From assembly GCA_963790775.1 (NCBI GenBank), contig CAWBPR010000010.1, positions 307,662 through 371,661 on the forward strand: 64,000 nucleotides of DNA, in the 5' to 3' direction. The notes under the pieces were generated by a model. It was not told the DNA's origin and made no database searches. It was given only the letters and a program-made list of their open reading frames with translations. Positions 50,726-61,305 of the stretch are shown here, piece by piece; positions within the stretch are counted from its first letter, which is position 1, and each line of letters begins with the position of its first letter. Source of the DNA: JASJBU01 sp963790775 (GTDB lineage Bacteria > Pseudomonadota > Gammaproteobacteria > Chromatiales > Chromatiaceae). The position numbers were made by a program, and so were the translations under genes.

Positions 50726-52732
50726 ATGGCAAAAGAATTTCAATTGGAATCCAAGTTTGCGCCTGCCGGCGATCAGCCTGCCGCCATCGAACGCCTGGTG
50801 GAAGGGATCAATGATGGAGAGGCTGGCATGACTCTGTTAGGGGTCACGGGTTCCGGCAAGACCTTCAGTATCGCTAATGTCATCGCCCAGATCCAGCGGC
50901 CGACCCTGGTCATGGCCCACAACAAGACCCTCGCTGCCCAGCTCTACGGCGAATTCAAGGAGTTCTTTCCACATAACTCAGTGGAGTATTTCGTCTCCTA
51001 CTATGATTACTACCAGCCGGAGGCTTATGTGCCAGCCTCCGACACCTTCATCGAGAAGGATGCCTCGATCAATGAGCACATCGAGCAGATGCGTCTCTCA
51101 GCCACCAAATCGCTGTTGGAGCGCAATGACGCCATCATCGTCGCTACCGTCTCTGCAATCTACGGCCTGGGCGACCCCCGTTCCTACCTGGGGATGATGC
51201 TGCATCTGTCCAGAGGTGACATCATCGACCAGCGCACCATCCTGAAACGTCTCGCAGAGCTGCAGTACAAGCGCAATGAGGTGGAGCTGCATCGCGCCAC
51301 TTTCCGGGTGCGTGGCGAGGTGATCGACATCTATCCGGCGGAATCCGATTCTGAAGCACTGAGGATAGAGTTGTTCGATGATGAAGTCGAGCAACTTTCG
51401 GTGTTCGATCCGCTCACCGGTGAAGTGCTGCGCAAGGTGCCCCGCTATTCGATTTTTCCGAAGAGCCATTATGTGACGCCGAGAGAGACCCTGCTTGAAG
51501 CGGTCGACCATATTAAAGTCGAATTACAGGAGCGTTTGACCCAGCTGGAATCGGCCAACAAGCTGGTGGAGGCCCAGCGCCTCGATCAGCGTACCCGTTT
51601 CGATATCGAGATGATTATGGAGTTGGGTTACTGCTCCGGCATCGAGAACTATTCCCGCTATCTGTCAGGTCGCGCGGCCGGGGAGCCGCCGCCCACTCTG
51701 TTCGACTATCTGCCGGATGAAGCCCTGCTGGTGGTGGATGAGAGTCACGTCACCATCCCCCAGATCGGCGGCATGTACAAGGGAGATCGCTCCAGAAAAG
51801 AGACCCTGGTGGAGTACGGCTTTCGCCTGCCGTCCGCCCTGGACAACCGGCCGCTGCGTTTCGAGGAGTTCGAGCAGCGCGCCCCCCAGACCATCTATGT
51901 CAGCGCCACCCCGCGGGAGTACGAGTTGAATCGTTCAGGCGCCATCGTTGAACAGGTGGTGCGTCCCACCGGGCTGGTCGATCCGGAGTTGGAGGTACGT
52001 CCGGCCAGCAGTCAGGTGGACGATCTGCTGTCTGAGATCCGTCTGCGGGTAAATGAGCAGGAGCGGGTGCTGGTGACCACGCTCACCAAGCGGATGGCGG
52101 AGGACCTCACCGATTACCTGCGAGATCATGATGTGCGGGTGCGTTATCTGCACTCCGACATCGATACCGTGGAGCGGGTGGAGATTATCCGTGATCTGCG
52201 GCTGGGAGAGTTCGATGTGCTGGTGGGGATCAACCTGCTGCGCGAGGGGCTGGATATGCCCGAGGTCTCTCTGGTGGCGATTCTCGATGCAGACAAGGAG
52301 GGGTTCCTGCGCTCCATGGGCTCACTGATCCAGACTATTGGCCGTGCCGCGCGTAACGCCAACGGCAAGGCCATTCTCTATGCAGACCAGATTACCGGCT
52401 CGATGCGCCGCGCCATCGACGAGACAGAGCGTCGCCGGGAGAAGCAGATCGCCTACAATCAGGAGCACGGTATCACCCCCCAGACGATCCGAAAATCCAT
52501 TGCGGACATCATGGAAGGCGCCTATCCGGGTGCACCGGTTGCCGCCAAAACCTATGCCAGGGTGGCGGAAGAGACGGCGGAGTATGCTGCGCTCACGCCT
52601 AAACAGATGGCAAAGCGCATCCGCCAGCTGGAGGATCAGATGTACCGCCATGCGCAGGATCTGGAGTTTGAAGAGGCTGCCAAAGTACGTGACAAGATCC
52701 GTAAACTGCAGGAACAGGGGCTGGTAGCCTAG
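50726..52732 (+). CDS. uvrB: Excinuclease ABC subunit B (UvrB)
   Basis: 668 residues: Walker A GVTGSGKTFSIANV (about 39-52), the beta-hairpin region YYDYYQPEAYVPASDTF that clamps DNA, DESHVT (motif II), helicase motifs V-VI (GRAARNANGKAILYAD) and the C-terminal UVR motif (EEAAKVRDKIRKL). UvrB verifies damage and recruits UvrC. It is full length with no odd residues. A terminator built on a longer inverted repeat follows. Confidence 0.97.
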   Translation: MAKEFQLESKFAPAGDQPAAIERLVEGINDGEAGMTLLGVTGSGKTFSIANVIAQIQRPTLVMAHNKTLAAQLYGEFKEFFPHNSVEYFVSYYDYYQPEAYVPASDTFIEKDASINEHIEQMRLSATKSLLERNDAIIVATVSAIYGLGDPRSYLGMMLHLSRGDIIDQRTILKRLAELQYKRNEVELHRATFRVRGEVIDIYPAESDSEALRIELFDDEVEQLSVFDPLTGEVLRKVPRYSIFPKSHYVTPRETLLEAVDHIKVELQERLTQLESANKLVEAQRLDQRTRFDIEMIMELGYCSGIENYSRYLSGRAAGEPPPTLFDYLPDEALLVVDESHVTIPQIGGMYKGDRSRKETLVEYGFRLPSALDNRPLRFEEFEQRAPQTIYVSATPREYELNRSGAIVEQVVRPTGLVDPELEVRPASSQVDDLLSEIRLRVNEQERVLVTTLTKRMAEDLTDYLRDHDVRVRYLHSDIDTVERVEIIRDLRLGEFDVLVGINLLREGLDMPEVSLVAILDADKEGFLRSMGSLIQTIGRAARNANGKAILYADQITGSMRRAIDETERRREKQIAYNQEHGITPQTIRKSIADIMEGAYPGAPVAAKTYARVAEETAEYAALTPKQMAKRIRQLEDQMYRHAQDLEFEEAAKVRDKIRKLQEQGLVA

Positions 52733-52783
52733 CCAGTCAGCACAAAGTTATCCGCCACTCTATGGGTATTCGACTCAATCTGA

Positions 52784-52857
52784 GTAGGGTGCGCCATGCG
52801 CACCATCCGACCGACTGTAAACAATCATATGGGTGCACAGCGCACCCTACGTTTTTT
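52784..52857 (+). terminator. Repeat-derived terminator after uvrB
   Basis: GTAGGGTGCGC (52784-52794) pairs with GCGCACCCTAC (52840-52850), enclosing a further small palindrome (GGTGCGCCATGCGCACC), and is followed by GTTTTTT. The GTAGGGTGCGC...GCGCACC motif is a frequent intergenic repeat in proteobacteria, here used as a terminator. Confidence 0.75.
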
Positions 52858-52908
52858 AATCGGTCGTTCAGTCAGGCCGGCTGACCATCCCCGGGACGGT
52901 CCCCCTGC

Positions 52909-54735
52909 TTAAGTCTTGGGGTCTTGGGTGTGAGGGCGTTTCTGCCTGCCTGCAGAGGGTCTCTTTGCATCATCCCGGCCAAATCTTTTCCCTTTCGGTT
53001 TGTCACTCCTGGGCCGTACCGGATGACTCGCCGGGCCGTCGGTGTCCAGTTGAATGTTCAATGTCTGTCCGCAGACGTAGACCTTGCGCAGATGTTGATG
53101 GATCTCCTTCGGCATGCCCTCCGGCAGATCCACCAGGCTGTAGTCGTCGTGGATATCGATCGCGCCGATGTAGTGACCTTCCAGACCTGCTTCGTTGGCG
53201 ATGGCGCCCACTATCTCCCGGGGAGTGACTTGGTGATTATGGCCCACCGCGATGCGATATCGCAGCCGTGGGATACCATCATCCTTACCTTTTGCATGCC
53301 GTTCCCTTTTCGGTTTGGAATGCTGCTGATCCCCACGGGTCCCCGCTTCCGACCGTTCTCTGAATGCAGGTCTTGCCCCCCTTTCCGGGCGCTCTGGCCG
53401 GGCGGTTTTCAGGTCCTGCACAATGAACGGGCGTTCACGCTGTTCGAGATAGGTGAGGGCGGCCGCGATATCGGTGCTGCTCATCTCCTGTTCCTTTTCG
53501 ATGCGGCTGATCAGACGGTAGTAATAGTCGAGATCCTGGTCCGCCAGAGTCTCGCGCAGCTTCGCCATGAAACGGTCGATGCGGTGTTCACTCAGGTCAT
53601 CGGCGGAGGGCAGTTCCATCGCCGGAATAGGCTGGCGGGTGGTGCGTTCGATGACTCTGAGCAGGTTGCGCTCCCTGGGCTGCACGAACAGCAGCGCCTT
53701 GCCTTCACGACCGGCCCGGCCGGTGCGGCCGATGCGATGTACATAAGATTCCGGATCGTTGGGGATGTCGAAGTTGACCACATGGCTGATGCGCTCCACG
53801 TCCAGGCCTCTGGCAGCCACATCGGTGGCGACCACGATATCCAGCTTACCGGCTTTGAGACGGGCGATGGTGCGCTCCCGCATGTCCTGGCTCATGTCGC
53901 CGTTCAAGGCCTCAGCGGCAAAGCCGTGGGCCTGCAGCTTCTCCGCCACCTCGGCGGTGGCTGTCTTGGTGCGCACGAAGATCAGCATGCCGTCGAATGC
54001 CTCCACTTCCAGCACCCGGGTCAGGGCATCCATCTTGTGGTGACGGGTGACCACGCAATGGCGTTGTTCGATGGTGGAGACCGTCTCAGTCTTGACCTTG
54101 ACCTTGATCTCGACCGGATCCTTCAAATGCTTGCGCGCCACGCGGCGGATTCGATCCGGCATGGTGGCGGAAAACAGTGCTACCTGGCGTTGTTCCGGGG
54201 CTTGTTCGAAGATCCATTCGATGTCGTCGATGAAACCCATCTTCAGCATCTCATCTCCTTCGTCCAGCACCAAGGCGCTGAGATCTTTCAAGGAGAGTGT
54301 TTTGCGCCGCAGATGATCCATCACCCGGCCTGGAGTGCCGACAATTACCTGCGCGCCACGGTTTAACTGCCGCAGCTGCACGGTCATGCTCTGACCACCA
54401 TACAGGGGCAGTACATGAAAATTCTTCAGGTGACGGGCATAGCTCTGAAAGGCCTCGGAGACCTGCAGCGCCAGCTCACGGGTCGGCGCCAGCACCAATA
54501 CCTGGGGCTTGTTCAGGGTGACATCGATACGGCTCAGCAGAGGCAGGGCGAAGGCGGCCGTCTTGCCGGTGCCGGTCTGAGCCTGACCCACCAGATCACG
54601 CCCTTCCAGCAGATGGGGGATACATTCCGCCTGAATAGGGGTGGGCGCTTCATAGCCCAGTTCCTGGACGGCGCTGAGTACGTTGGCGGATAGTTGCAGG
54701 CTCGCAAAACTGAGAGCGGAAGGGGCAGATGACAT
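52909..54735 (-). CDS. deaD: DEAD-box RNA helicase DeaD/CsdA with altered motif II
   Basis: 608 residues: Q motif, motif I AQTGTGKTAAF, motif II LDEGDEMLKMGF (DEGD in place of DEAD), SAT motif, motif VI HRIGRTGRAGR, and a C-terminal DbpA/CsdA RNA-binding domain (about 480-555) with a basic tail. The family unwinds RNA in ribosome assembly and cold response. The third residue of motif II is Gly, with both acidic residues that bind Mg and activate water kept, so activity is probably retained. The product is otherwise typical. Confidence 0.92.
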   Translation of the reverse strand: MSSAPSALSFASLQLSANVLSAVQELGYEAPTPIQAECIPHLLEGRDLVGQAQTGTGKTAAFALPLLSRIDVTLNKPQVLVLAPTRELALQVSEAFQSYARHLKNFHVLPLYGGQSMTVQLRQLNRGAQVIVGTPGRVMDHLRRKTLSLKDLSALVLDEGDEMLKMGFIDDIEWIFEQAPEQRQVALFSATMPDRIRRVARKHLKDPVEIKVKVKTETVSTIEQRHCVVTRHHKMDALTRVLEVEAFDGMLIFVRTKTATAEVAEKLQAHGFAAEALNGDMSQDMRERTIARLKAGKLDIVVATDVAARGLDVERISHVVNFDIPNDPESYVHRIGRTGRAGREGKALLFVQPRERNLLRVIERTTRQPIPAMELPSADDLSEHRIDRFMAKLRETLADQDLDYYYRLISRIEKEQEMSSTDIAAALTYLEQRERPFIVQDLKTARPERPERGARPAFRERSEAGTRGDQQHSKPKRERHAKGKDDGIPRLRYRIAVGHNHQVTPREIVGAIANEAGLEGHYIGAIDIHDDYSLVDLPEGMPKEIHQHLRKVYVCGQTLNIQLDTDGPASHPVRPRSDKPKGKRFGRDDAKRPSAGRQKRPHTQDPKT

Positions 54736-55260
54736 GTAGGGGAGAACCTCGAACAGATGGGAGTACCATCGAGTGGGCCCAATGGAGTACCGGGAAAACC
54801 CGCCATTATATAGTAAAGCTATGATTAACTCGAATATTGCAAACTATCTCAAGTCCCTCTTTAGCCAATCTTCGAAAGAATTATCATTTCCGCGTAAGTA
54901 GAAACAGAATCGCTTTTAAAAAATAGAAGGATTATCCCGGTCAAATAATCAATGGTCATAGGGTTTAGCCTAGCTGTATTCACTCCGTCTTTGGAATATG
55001 ATTTAGCTTCCCATCAAAAGGTCAGGTTATCCCACATAGGGCCTGACTGTCTCCTGAAATAACAATCAATAAAAACCAAAGTAATGCTTTCGCGGGAGTG
55101 AAAGGTCTTTGGCATTCATTTCCTCGAAATATTCATAACCATGATGACTTCAAGAGGAGGTGTCCCACAAAAAAATAATCATGCGGTTTTCTAAGGAGGA
55201 GGGTCAACAGACCCTTTGAGATCGCATATAGCCAAAAAATCAACTCACGGAGAGTTAATA
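54736..55260. other. Intergenic region deaD / large exported protein
   Basis: About 525 bases with no supported gene. It must hold the deaD promoter and leader (minus strand) and the promoter of the large exported protein (plus strand). A small hairpin (GGGTC-AACA-GACCC, 55202-55215) precedes the latter. No clear -35/-10 pair was seen. Confidence 0.4.
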
Positions 55261-58200
55261 ATGAAATTACTACCCCTTAGTCTGGCTATGCTCATTGTGA
55301 GCGCGCCAGTGCTGGCTGATGATGGCCAGAGGCTGGTTAGAAGCGTTTCCAGCCCGCCAGGAATTAGCGAAGAACCCGAACCTGAAGGCGAACATGCCTT
55401 TGTCTCCCTCATGAACTTCTACGTGCCTTCCCAGGCCGCGAACGGTGAAATCGTACCCATCGAGTACTACAATATCGATGACCTGCTGGTGAAGACCGAA
55501 GAGAAGGCCAAGCCATTGATCAACGTCTTTGTCTATGGTCCGGTCAACGCATTCGATGACTTTTCGCAGTCCGGTTTCGCTGGCCATGGCCGACGTGATT
55601 CCTTTGGTGCAGTGAGCCTCGACGACGGCCAGACCTGGAAGGTGACCAACCTCTCCAACTCCGCCGAGAAAAGTTCTTTTGAGCTCGAGGATCCAATCCC
55701 CGATCCGGGTGAGATAGCCACTATCGATACCGCGTTTACGGTTGACGACCCCGATGGTGTAGCGATCACAGTGGCAGAATGGACAGATGTCAACACCACC
55801 TTCGGTCGTCTCGAGGTGGCAGGTGATGCCGACAGCCGCGATCTGGTCGTGATCCGCAACGCGGTTACCCTGGAACCCTTGTTTAGAGACCGCGCTGATC
55901 GTGATGGCGATTTCGAGCAAACACGCTCAGTCCCCGTCCCAGATGCTCCATGTTGGGTCCAGGCAGGTGTCGATGGTGTATTTGGCCCGGTTACCCAGGT
56001 CGCAAATACGCCTGAGGAATGCAATGGTGAGGCTGTCCCGGCAGTACCGGAGATCACCGCCTATCCCGGTGACGTCAACAACGTCTTCCATTCCACGGCC
56101 GGCAATAAGGTCATCGTGGCCTGGCAGAGCAAGTTCTGTCAAGCAGGCTTCCCGGGCTTCGCCCTGGACGACGAGACGAAAGACACGCTCGCTACCTATC
56201 TGGAGATCGACAACACCGTTGATCTCTACCTGCAAGACTTGTTCGTGGTCGGCGGCTCTCAGCAGTCCGTGGATTACCGCGACCAGGAAGATTTCGACGG
56301 CCAGTATGCCGATGTCGCCGAAGTGCCTTACAACTGTCTGTGGTCCGCACGCGGTATCCTGCGTGAAGATCCGGAAGCCCTCGGCACTACTGAGCTGGTC
56401 TGGTTACAGGCCGAGCGTCTGACCTCCGGTCGTCGTGACGTCAACCGTATCGAAACCCAGTGTGTCGCCGGTGCCGGTTGCGCCGTCACCTGGCAGGAAG
56501 ACCCAGAAGGTCTGCGTCCGGGTGAAGGTGAAGGTCCAGGAACCGGTTGGGCCGGCTCTACCACAGCCAGCAAGACTGACATCTGGTACAGCTTCATCGA
56601 GTGGGAAGACTTCGACATCGTCGACGTGAATGGCGAACTTGTTCCACTGGCTGACAACATCATGGATAGCGGTCGTCCAACCCCCGCTGTGCCGATGATG
56701 GTGCCTGTGCGCCTGACCAATAACGATCGTTGCTCCTTCCCTGTGGTAGGTGACGAAACATACTGCGAAGAAGAGTTTGCCGGTCCATTATGGTATTAAG
56801 GACCAGTGCGTCGGTCAGGTCGAGATCCCACTGGGTCCGCAAGATACCCTGACCCAGATCTGCGTGGTTGACTCCAATGACAGCGGCACCATGGATACCG
56901 GTGACCTGCCTAATCTGGCCAATACCGCAGCCAGCCGTCCACGCCTTAACCTGCAGCCTCGCGACTCTGATGGTGACGGCGTGACCGACGACGCCTGGGT
57001 CGTGATCATTCACGAGGAAGACAAGGGCCTTGGCAGATACGGTTTCCCGAACGACGTCGCCTGGGATGGCAATCTGGATACTACCAGCACCACCTGCGGT
57101 GATCCGGACACCGATAAGGAAGACAACTGCATCGAGGCCGACGTTGGTAAAAACCAGTGGTATATCAGCTTTGCCCTGGGTACCCCTCAGACCTCTGTTG
57201 TGGACGAAACTGAAGTTGCCGCCGATGTGGACTTCAGTATGCTCAACAACATTGTGACCCAGCAGAACCAGTACAATGCACCCGAGGTCAACTGGATCAC
57301 CGGTACCTACTATCCACCTATGTCCACCTCAGAAATGTGGGGCTTTGACACTCTCGACTACTCGTACTTCAACAACGAGATAGCCCGGCGTGGCAGCCTG
57401 ATGTCTCAGTCCCTGGGTAAGGCGGAGGCCAGTACCAACAAGCTGGTAGCCATGCCGCTGTTCAAAGAGGGCATCATCAATCAGGGTGGACCGGCTGACA
57501 TCATGGCCCGCCGTGTGGTACTGCCTGACGATTGGACCAACGAGCAAGACGCCAACCCGTACGACTATGCCAACATGCGCTGCGAATGGTATGACGGCTT
57601 GGGCGGTGTGACCGAAGGCATCATTGCTTGGGAAGACGGTTCCAACCCCTTCTATCCTAAGGGCTTGTGCCTGGCGCCGAGCATCAACCTCTCGGGACGT
57701 ACCCCTTACACCTGTGAGCCTACGGGCGAAAGCGACGGTATCTGCCCCGGTGCGGCCGATATGACCTGTGATGACACAGTGTATGGTCAGCTTTGCCTGT
57801 CCACCACCGATCCTGAGGACAACCAACTGCTGGATAAGATGTTGACCTGGTATGAGTGCCCCGGATGGAACGGCACCGATGTCAGCACCGATGGCGGCGC
57901 CGATCAAGTTCCGGCAGCTTGCGGCACCGAGCCTGACAGTGCCCTGCTCCAGGCCAATCTCGACGACCGTTCCTGGTACAACCCGATCGACGTCTCCAAG
58001 GCCCACCGCGGCTTCCTGGATGGCGATTTTATTGGCATGATCTACGCCTGGTCGCCAAACTGGAAGCTCAACGCAGTCGGTAGAGACCGTTACGAGCTGT
58101 TCACACGGCGCTCCTTCGACGGTGGTGTTACCTGGACTGTGCTGCCTGGAACCTTCGAGGCCAGCAATGGCGAGACCTATTCGGGTCTCGGTACCGTGAC

Positions 58201-58972
58201 CTGCGAGACCTGGCGAGATGGAGAGGATTCCACTACGGACTCGCATGTCTGTACCGAGTATGCAGCAGGCGATCCCGAGCAGTCTCGTGACGTGAGTCAA
58301 CACAAGTCGATGAAGATCACCACCCTCGACCCACGCTATACGCCGACCATCGCGTCCATGCCGGAAGAGTGCCCGACCTGGTACCAGGATGACACGGGTA
58401 CCTGCCTGAGTGAATGGTTGCTGTTCGAGCCCATCACTGACGAGACTACCCTGGACGGTGACCCGACCGATGTGCGTGAGCCGTCCCGCTGGTTCGTGGT
58501 GTTCGAATCTGGTGATAACACCACGGTGGCAGTGGGTGAGGCCGAGCCGCTCAATCTCGACTACGGTCGTGCTGAGGCGTTCGGTGATTACTTCACCGTG
58601 TGGGCGGAAACCGATACGGACTCGGCTAATCTCGATCTGTGCTACCCGAACGATGCACATGGGACGACGGATGTCGATTGGGCCGTCGGTACGGGCTTTT
58701 GCAATGAGTTCGATACCATGGAAGGCTTCCCGCTGGCACTGTCCGAAGAGGCCAGTATCACCTCCAGCGCCTATGGCGACTTCCTCTATGGAGTATGGGG
58801 ACAGTTCAATGTGGAAGAGGTCGTAGATCCTGATACCGGTGAGACTGTGCATGAGTTCGTCGATGGTGATTCCATGTTCCGTCGAATCTGGTACCTAGAC
58901 GATTACATCTCTGAAACCGAAGCCTGGACGTTGCCTGGTACTAATGAAGATCCTGGTACTGGTCAGCAATAG
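55261..58972 (+). pseudogene. Very large exported choice-of-anchor-O-like protein, interrupted by one frameshift
   Basis: Start ATG 55261 with GGAGAG upstream, signal peptide about 1-20 (SLAMLIVSAPVLA). About 1236 residues in two frames: 55261 to about 56786 and about 56787 to 58972, joined near FAGP / HYGIKDQCV by one extra or two missing C bases at 56785-56786. The protein is acidic, with paired cysteines and sialidase-like Asp-box motifs (SLDDGQTWKVTNLS and SFDGGVTWTVLPG), as in beta-propellers. Blocks such as VFVYGPVNAFDDFSQSGFAG and TWQEDPEGLRPGEGEGPG fit the family named choice-of-anchor O from memory. No PEP-CTERM, LPXTG-like or GlyGly-CTERM sorting tail is visible at the end (DPGTGQQ). 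Function is unknown; a surface or secreted propeller is inferred. Confidence 0.7.
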
Positions 58973-59022
58973 AACCAGCAAATGGTCGCTCAAAGAAACT
59001 GCACATTGACGTGCGCTAGGCC

Positions 59023-59047
59023 GGCGGACCACCTTGGGAGGTCCGCC
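59023..59047 (+). terminator. First of two hairpins after the large exported protein
   Basis: GGCGGACC pairs with GGTCCGCC around a 9-base loop; one more C-G pair can close the base. No U-tract. It is probably a stabiliser ahead of the true terminator. Confidence 0.55.
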
Positions 59048-59068
59048 GATAACAACAATTAGCACACT

Positions 59069-59100
59069 TCCGGGGAGGGTTCGCCCTCCCCGGATTTTTT
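59069..59100 (+). terminator. Strong intrinsic terminator
   Basis: TCCGGGGAGGG-TTCG-CCCTCCCCGGA followed by TTTTTT: an 11-bp perfect stem with a UUCG-type tetraloop and a U-tract. Confidence 0.95.
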
Positions 59101-59294
59101 AAGCGTCATCTATTATTATGATTCTGTCTCTGCTGTAGCTTGGAATGGTAATACGCCGCGAAACAGCTCGGGGAATTTTGTATTTGCCACGCGAGAGCGT
59201 TGTTTGTTTCCAGGAAACTGTCAACCGTTGGTATGTCGGTTGGCGCCAATCAACAATAATTCATTGCACTACGCAGTAACTGATCGAGGACAAA

Positions 59295-60065
59295 ATGAAA
59301 GTTTCACCAATAAATCTGCTAGTAACCCTGCTCTTAACAGCCTGGGGATATGCACCTGTCGGTGTTTGCAGCGATAACGACAGCCTAGAACAGATTCCTG
59401 TTCCGGCGCCCGGCATAGATCAAACCCTCATCATCGAGAACCCAGAGGCGTTCAGTGAAGGTGCGGAGCAGGAAAATCAGACCGAATACGAGATGCTGGC
59501 GCCCGACGAGAGTGCCGGAACGGAAACTGAAGCCGCTCAAACGGGAGACAGTTCGGAAAAAGCAACCAGTATTCCCTTCAATGGGGCCTTTGGTATTCCG
59601 CTCGGGGAAAGTTTTCAGCCCTGGATGGTGGCAAAGATCATCAGTCAGGAAGACAAGAAGTACAAAACGAGAGGAGAGAATCAAGCTGAATATACCGGTA
59701 CCCTGTATAAGGTCGAACCGAATATTCCCAATAAGTTATTCAATGAGTATTCGTTGCTGACTAATAAGAATGGCATCGTCTATTCAATCACCGGCAAACA
59801 GATGCCGAAAGAGAAGGCATCCGCCTGTCAGCTGACTAAAGAACTGGCCGGGATGCTTGAGGATAAATACGGCCGGCCGCGTGGGAAGGGTTTGGTTGGT
59901 GACTGGTACGCCTTTCGCCTGTCAAAAAGCGCTCTCTACAAGGGGATCAGGCTATATTCTCAGCGCTGCCGTAATGGCCGTTACTCGATTGTCTACACTG
60001 ATGAAGCGGCGATGATGCAGGAGGCGCTGCCAAAGATGGAAACTGAGGAGATGATCGGGTTATAA
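59295..60065 (+). CDS. Exported protein of unknown function
   Basis: 256 residues: signal peptide (about 1-25, LLVTLLLTAWGYAPVGVC), an acidic low-complexity linker rich in Glu/Thr/Ser (about 30-90), then a compact domain (about 95-240) with GIPLGESFQPWMVAKII and YSITGKQMPKEKASACQLTKELAGMLEDKYG. Three cysteines, one of them (Cys25) near the expected cleavage point, so a lipoprotein is possible but no clear lipobox is present. It has its own upstream gap after a strong terminator. No family is recognised. Confidence 0.62.
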   Translation: MKVSPINLLVTLLLTAWGYAPVGVCSDNDSLEQIPVPAPGIDQTLIIENPEAFSEGAEQENQTEYEMLAPDESAGTETEAAQTGDSSEKATSIPFNGAFGIPLGESFQPWMVAKIISQEDKKYKTRGENQAEYTGTLYKVEPNIPNKLFNEYSLLTNKNGIVYSITGKQMPKEKASACQLTKELAGMLEDKYGRPRGKGLVGDWYAFRLSKSALYKGIRLYSQRCRNGRYSIVYTDEAAMMQEALPKMETEEMIGL

Positions 60066-60153
60066 ACTGCTGTTGACGCAAGCATCAGGGATGGGGGGTG
60101 ATACCCCCGTGGCCCAGTCAAGAGGGCGTCGGGTAAATTACTGAGATTTAAAT

Positions 60154-61305
60154 TCATCCCGCCAGATATTTCTCCAATCCTCTCACCGGACTGTTTCTCA
60201 GCAGATAGCTGCTGCGATTGCTGCGGCGTGAACTCTGACCGTCCAGGCTGACCGATACAGGCTCCCGCTCCAGGATGCACAGGCGACGGCTCAGACAGTC
60301 GGCGCGCCAGCGTGGAGAGGCCTTTTTGGCGCGCTCTTCCACTGCAATTCGGGTCAGGGCGAATTCATCGGCCGGCTGTTCGCTGGCCACCCGGCGGCGG
60401 ATCTGGGCGTGAGCCTTCTGCAGACTGCCTTGCTGGACCCCCATGTCGTAGAGGGCTGCGAGACAACGCAGGTTGGTGATCTTGATCGGGGAAATGCCGC
60501 TCAGAAAGGCGATGGCGGACATCAGCAGTTTGCCGTACTTGTCGTAGGCGTAACGCAACATCACGTCGCGGAACTGAGATTCCTGACCGACTGCCTGCAG
60601 ATAGCCCTTCCAGGGCTGGGAGAAGTCGTGCTTATTGGAGCCGGTGCTGAGCTGATCGGCCCACTGCACGGCCTTGGCTCTGGAGCCGTCAAGGACCTTC
60701 CAGAAGGTTGCATAGTGGTCTTGATTGCCAAAACAGCGCTTCAGCTTAGTTTCGTTTTCCCCCCGCATACGCCGAAACAGCTCCTGCAGGGTGCCGGTGC
60801 CGAGGTTGCACTGGATGGGGCCGAACGAGAGACCTGCGCCGTCGAAATTGCCGGTGACCTGCTGGTAGGGGTCGCCACTGGTCTCGAATGCGGCGGTAAC
60901 CTTGACGCCGCAATCGAATGCAGTGGTAGGGGCGATGGCTGGGAGATTCTCCGGATCGGGAATCTCCAGGTAGAGCTGGGAACCCTGACGCACGGCCCGA
61001 CTGAAATAGCCTGACTTGACCAGCTTGTCGGCTTCCTTTTCCATTTTGTCAACGTCTGCTGCGGTGATCACGATGCTCAATCCATCCGTGGCCGGATTGA
61101 AAGAAGCGGGAGGTGTGATCTGCTCGATACTGATGGATGCGCCAAGGTTTTCCCGCAGGAGTTGCAGACCTGCCACCAATTCCCGGTGAATGTGAATCTT
61201 GCCGTCTGGTTTGAGAAATTCTTTTAAAGTGAAATTGGGTGACAGGCGGGTGCTGGCTGCACCATCAACGATGAAGTCGTTTTCGTATTTGAGTGAAGTT
61301 GCCAT
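60154..61305 (-). CDS. Putative cell-wall or chitosan hydrolase-like protein
   Basis: 383 residues without a signal peptide. An N-terminal region (about 20-125, LSPNFTLKEFLKPDGKIHIHRELVAGLQLLREN) resembles peptidase M15/DUF882-type domains. A second region (about 130-290) has FETSGDPYQQVTGNFDGAG and LSFGPIQCNLGTGTLQELF, the pattern of lysozyme-superfamily enzymes where the Glu would be catalytic. The C-terminus is basic. Joining an M15-like and a lysozyme-like part suggests peptidoglycan action, perhaps as an effector or phage-type lysin. Assignment is by eye only. Confidence 0.5.
   Translation of the reverse strand: MATSLKYENDFIVDGAASTRLSPNFTLKEFLKPDGKIHIHRELVAGLQLLRENLGASISIEQITPPASFNPATDGLSIVITAADVDKMEKEADKLVKSGYFSRAVRQGSQLYLEIPDPENLPAIAPTTAFDCGVKVTAAFETSGDPYQQVTGNFDGAGLSFGPIQCNLGTGTLQELFRRMRGENETKLKRCFGNQDHYATFWKVLDGSRAKAVQWADQLSTGSNKHDFSQPWKGYLQAVGQESQFRDVMLRYAYDKYGKLLMSAIAFLSGISPIKITNLRCLAALYDMGVQQGSLQKAHAQIRRRVASEQPADEFALTRIAVEERAKKASPRWRADCLSRRLCILEREPVSVSLDGQSSRRSNRSSYLLRNSPVRGLEKYLAG

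Noticed and set aside
52924..54366. 480-codon open frame on the plus strand opposite deaD
   Set aside because: It is the antisense shadow of a strongly conserved helicase gene with high GC3; composition shows no protein-like features.
57329..58852. 507-codon minus-strand open frame under the large exported protein
   Set aside because: Antisense shadow created by the GC-rich third positions of the plus-strand gene; its sequence has no signal peptide or motif.
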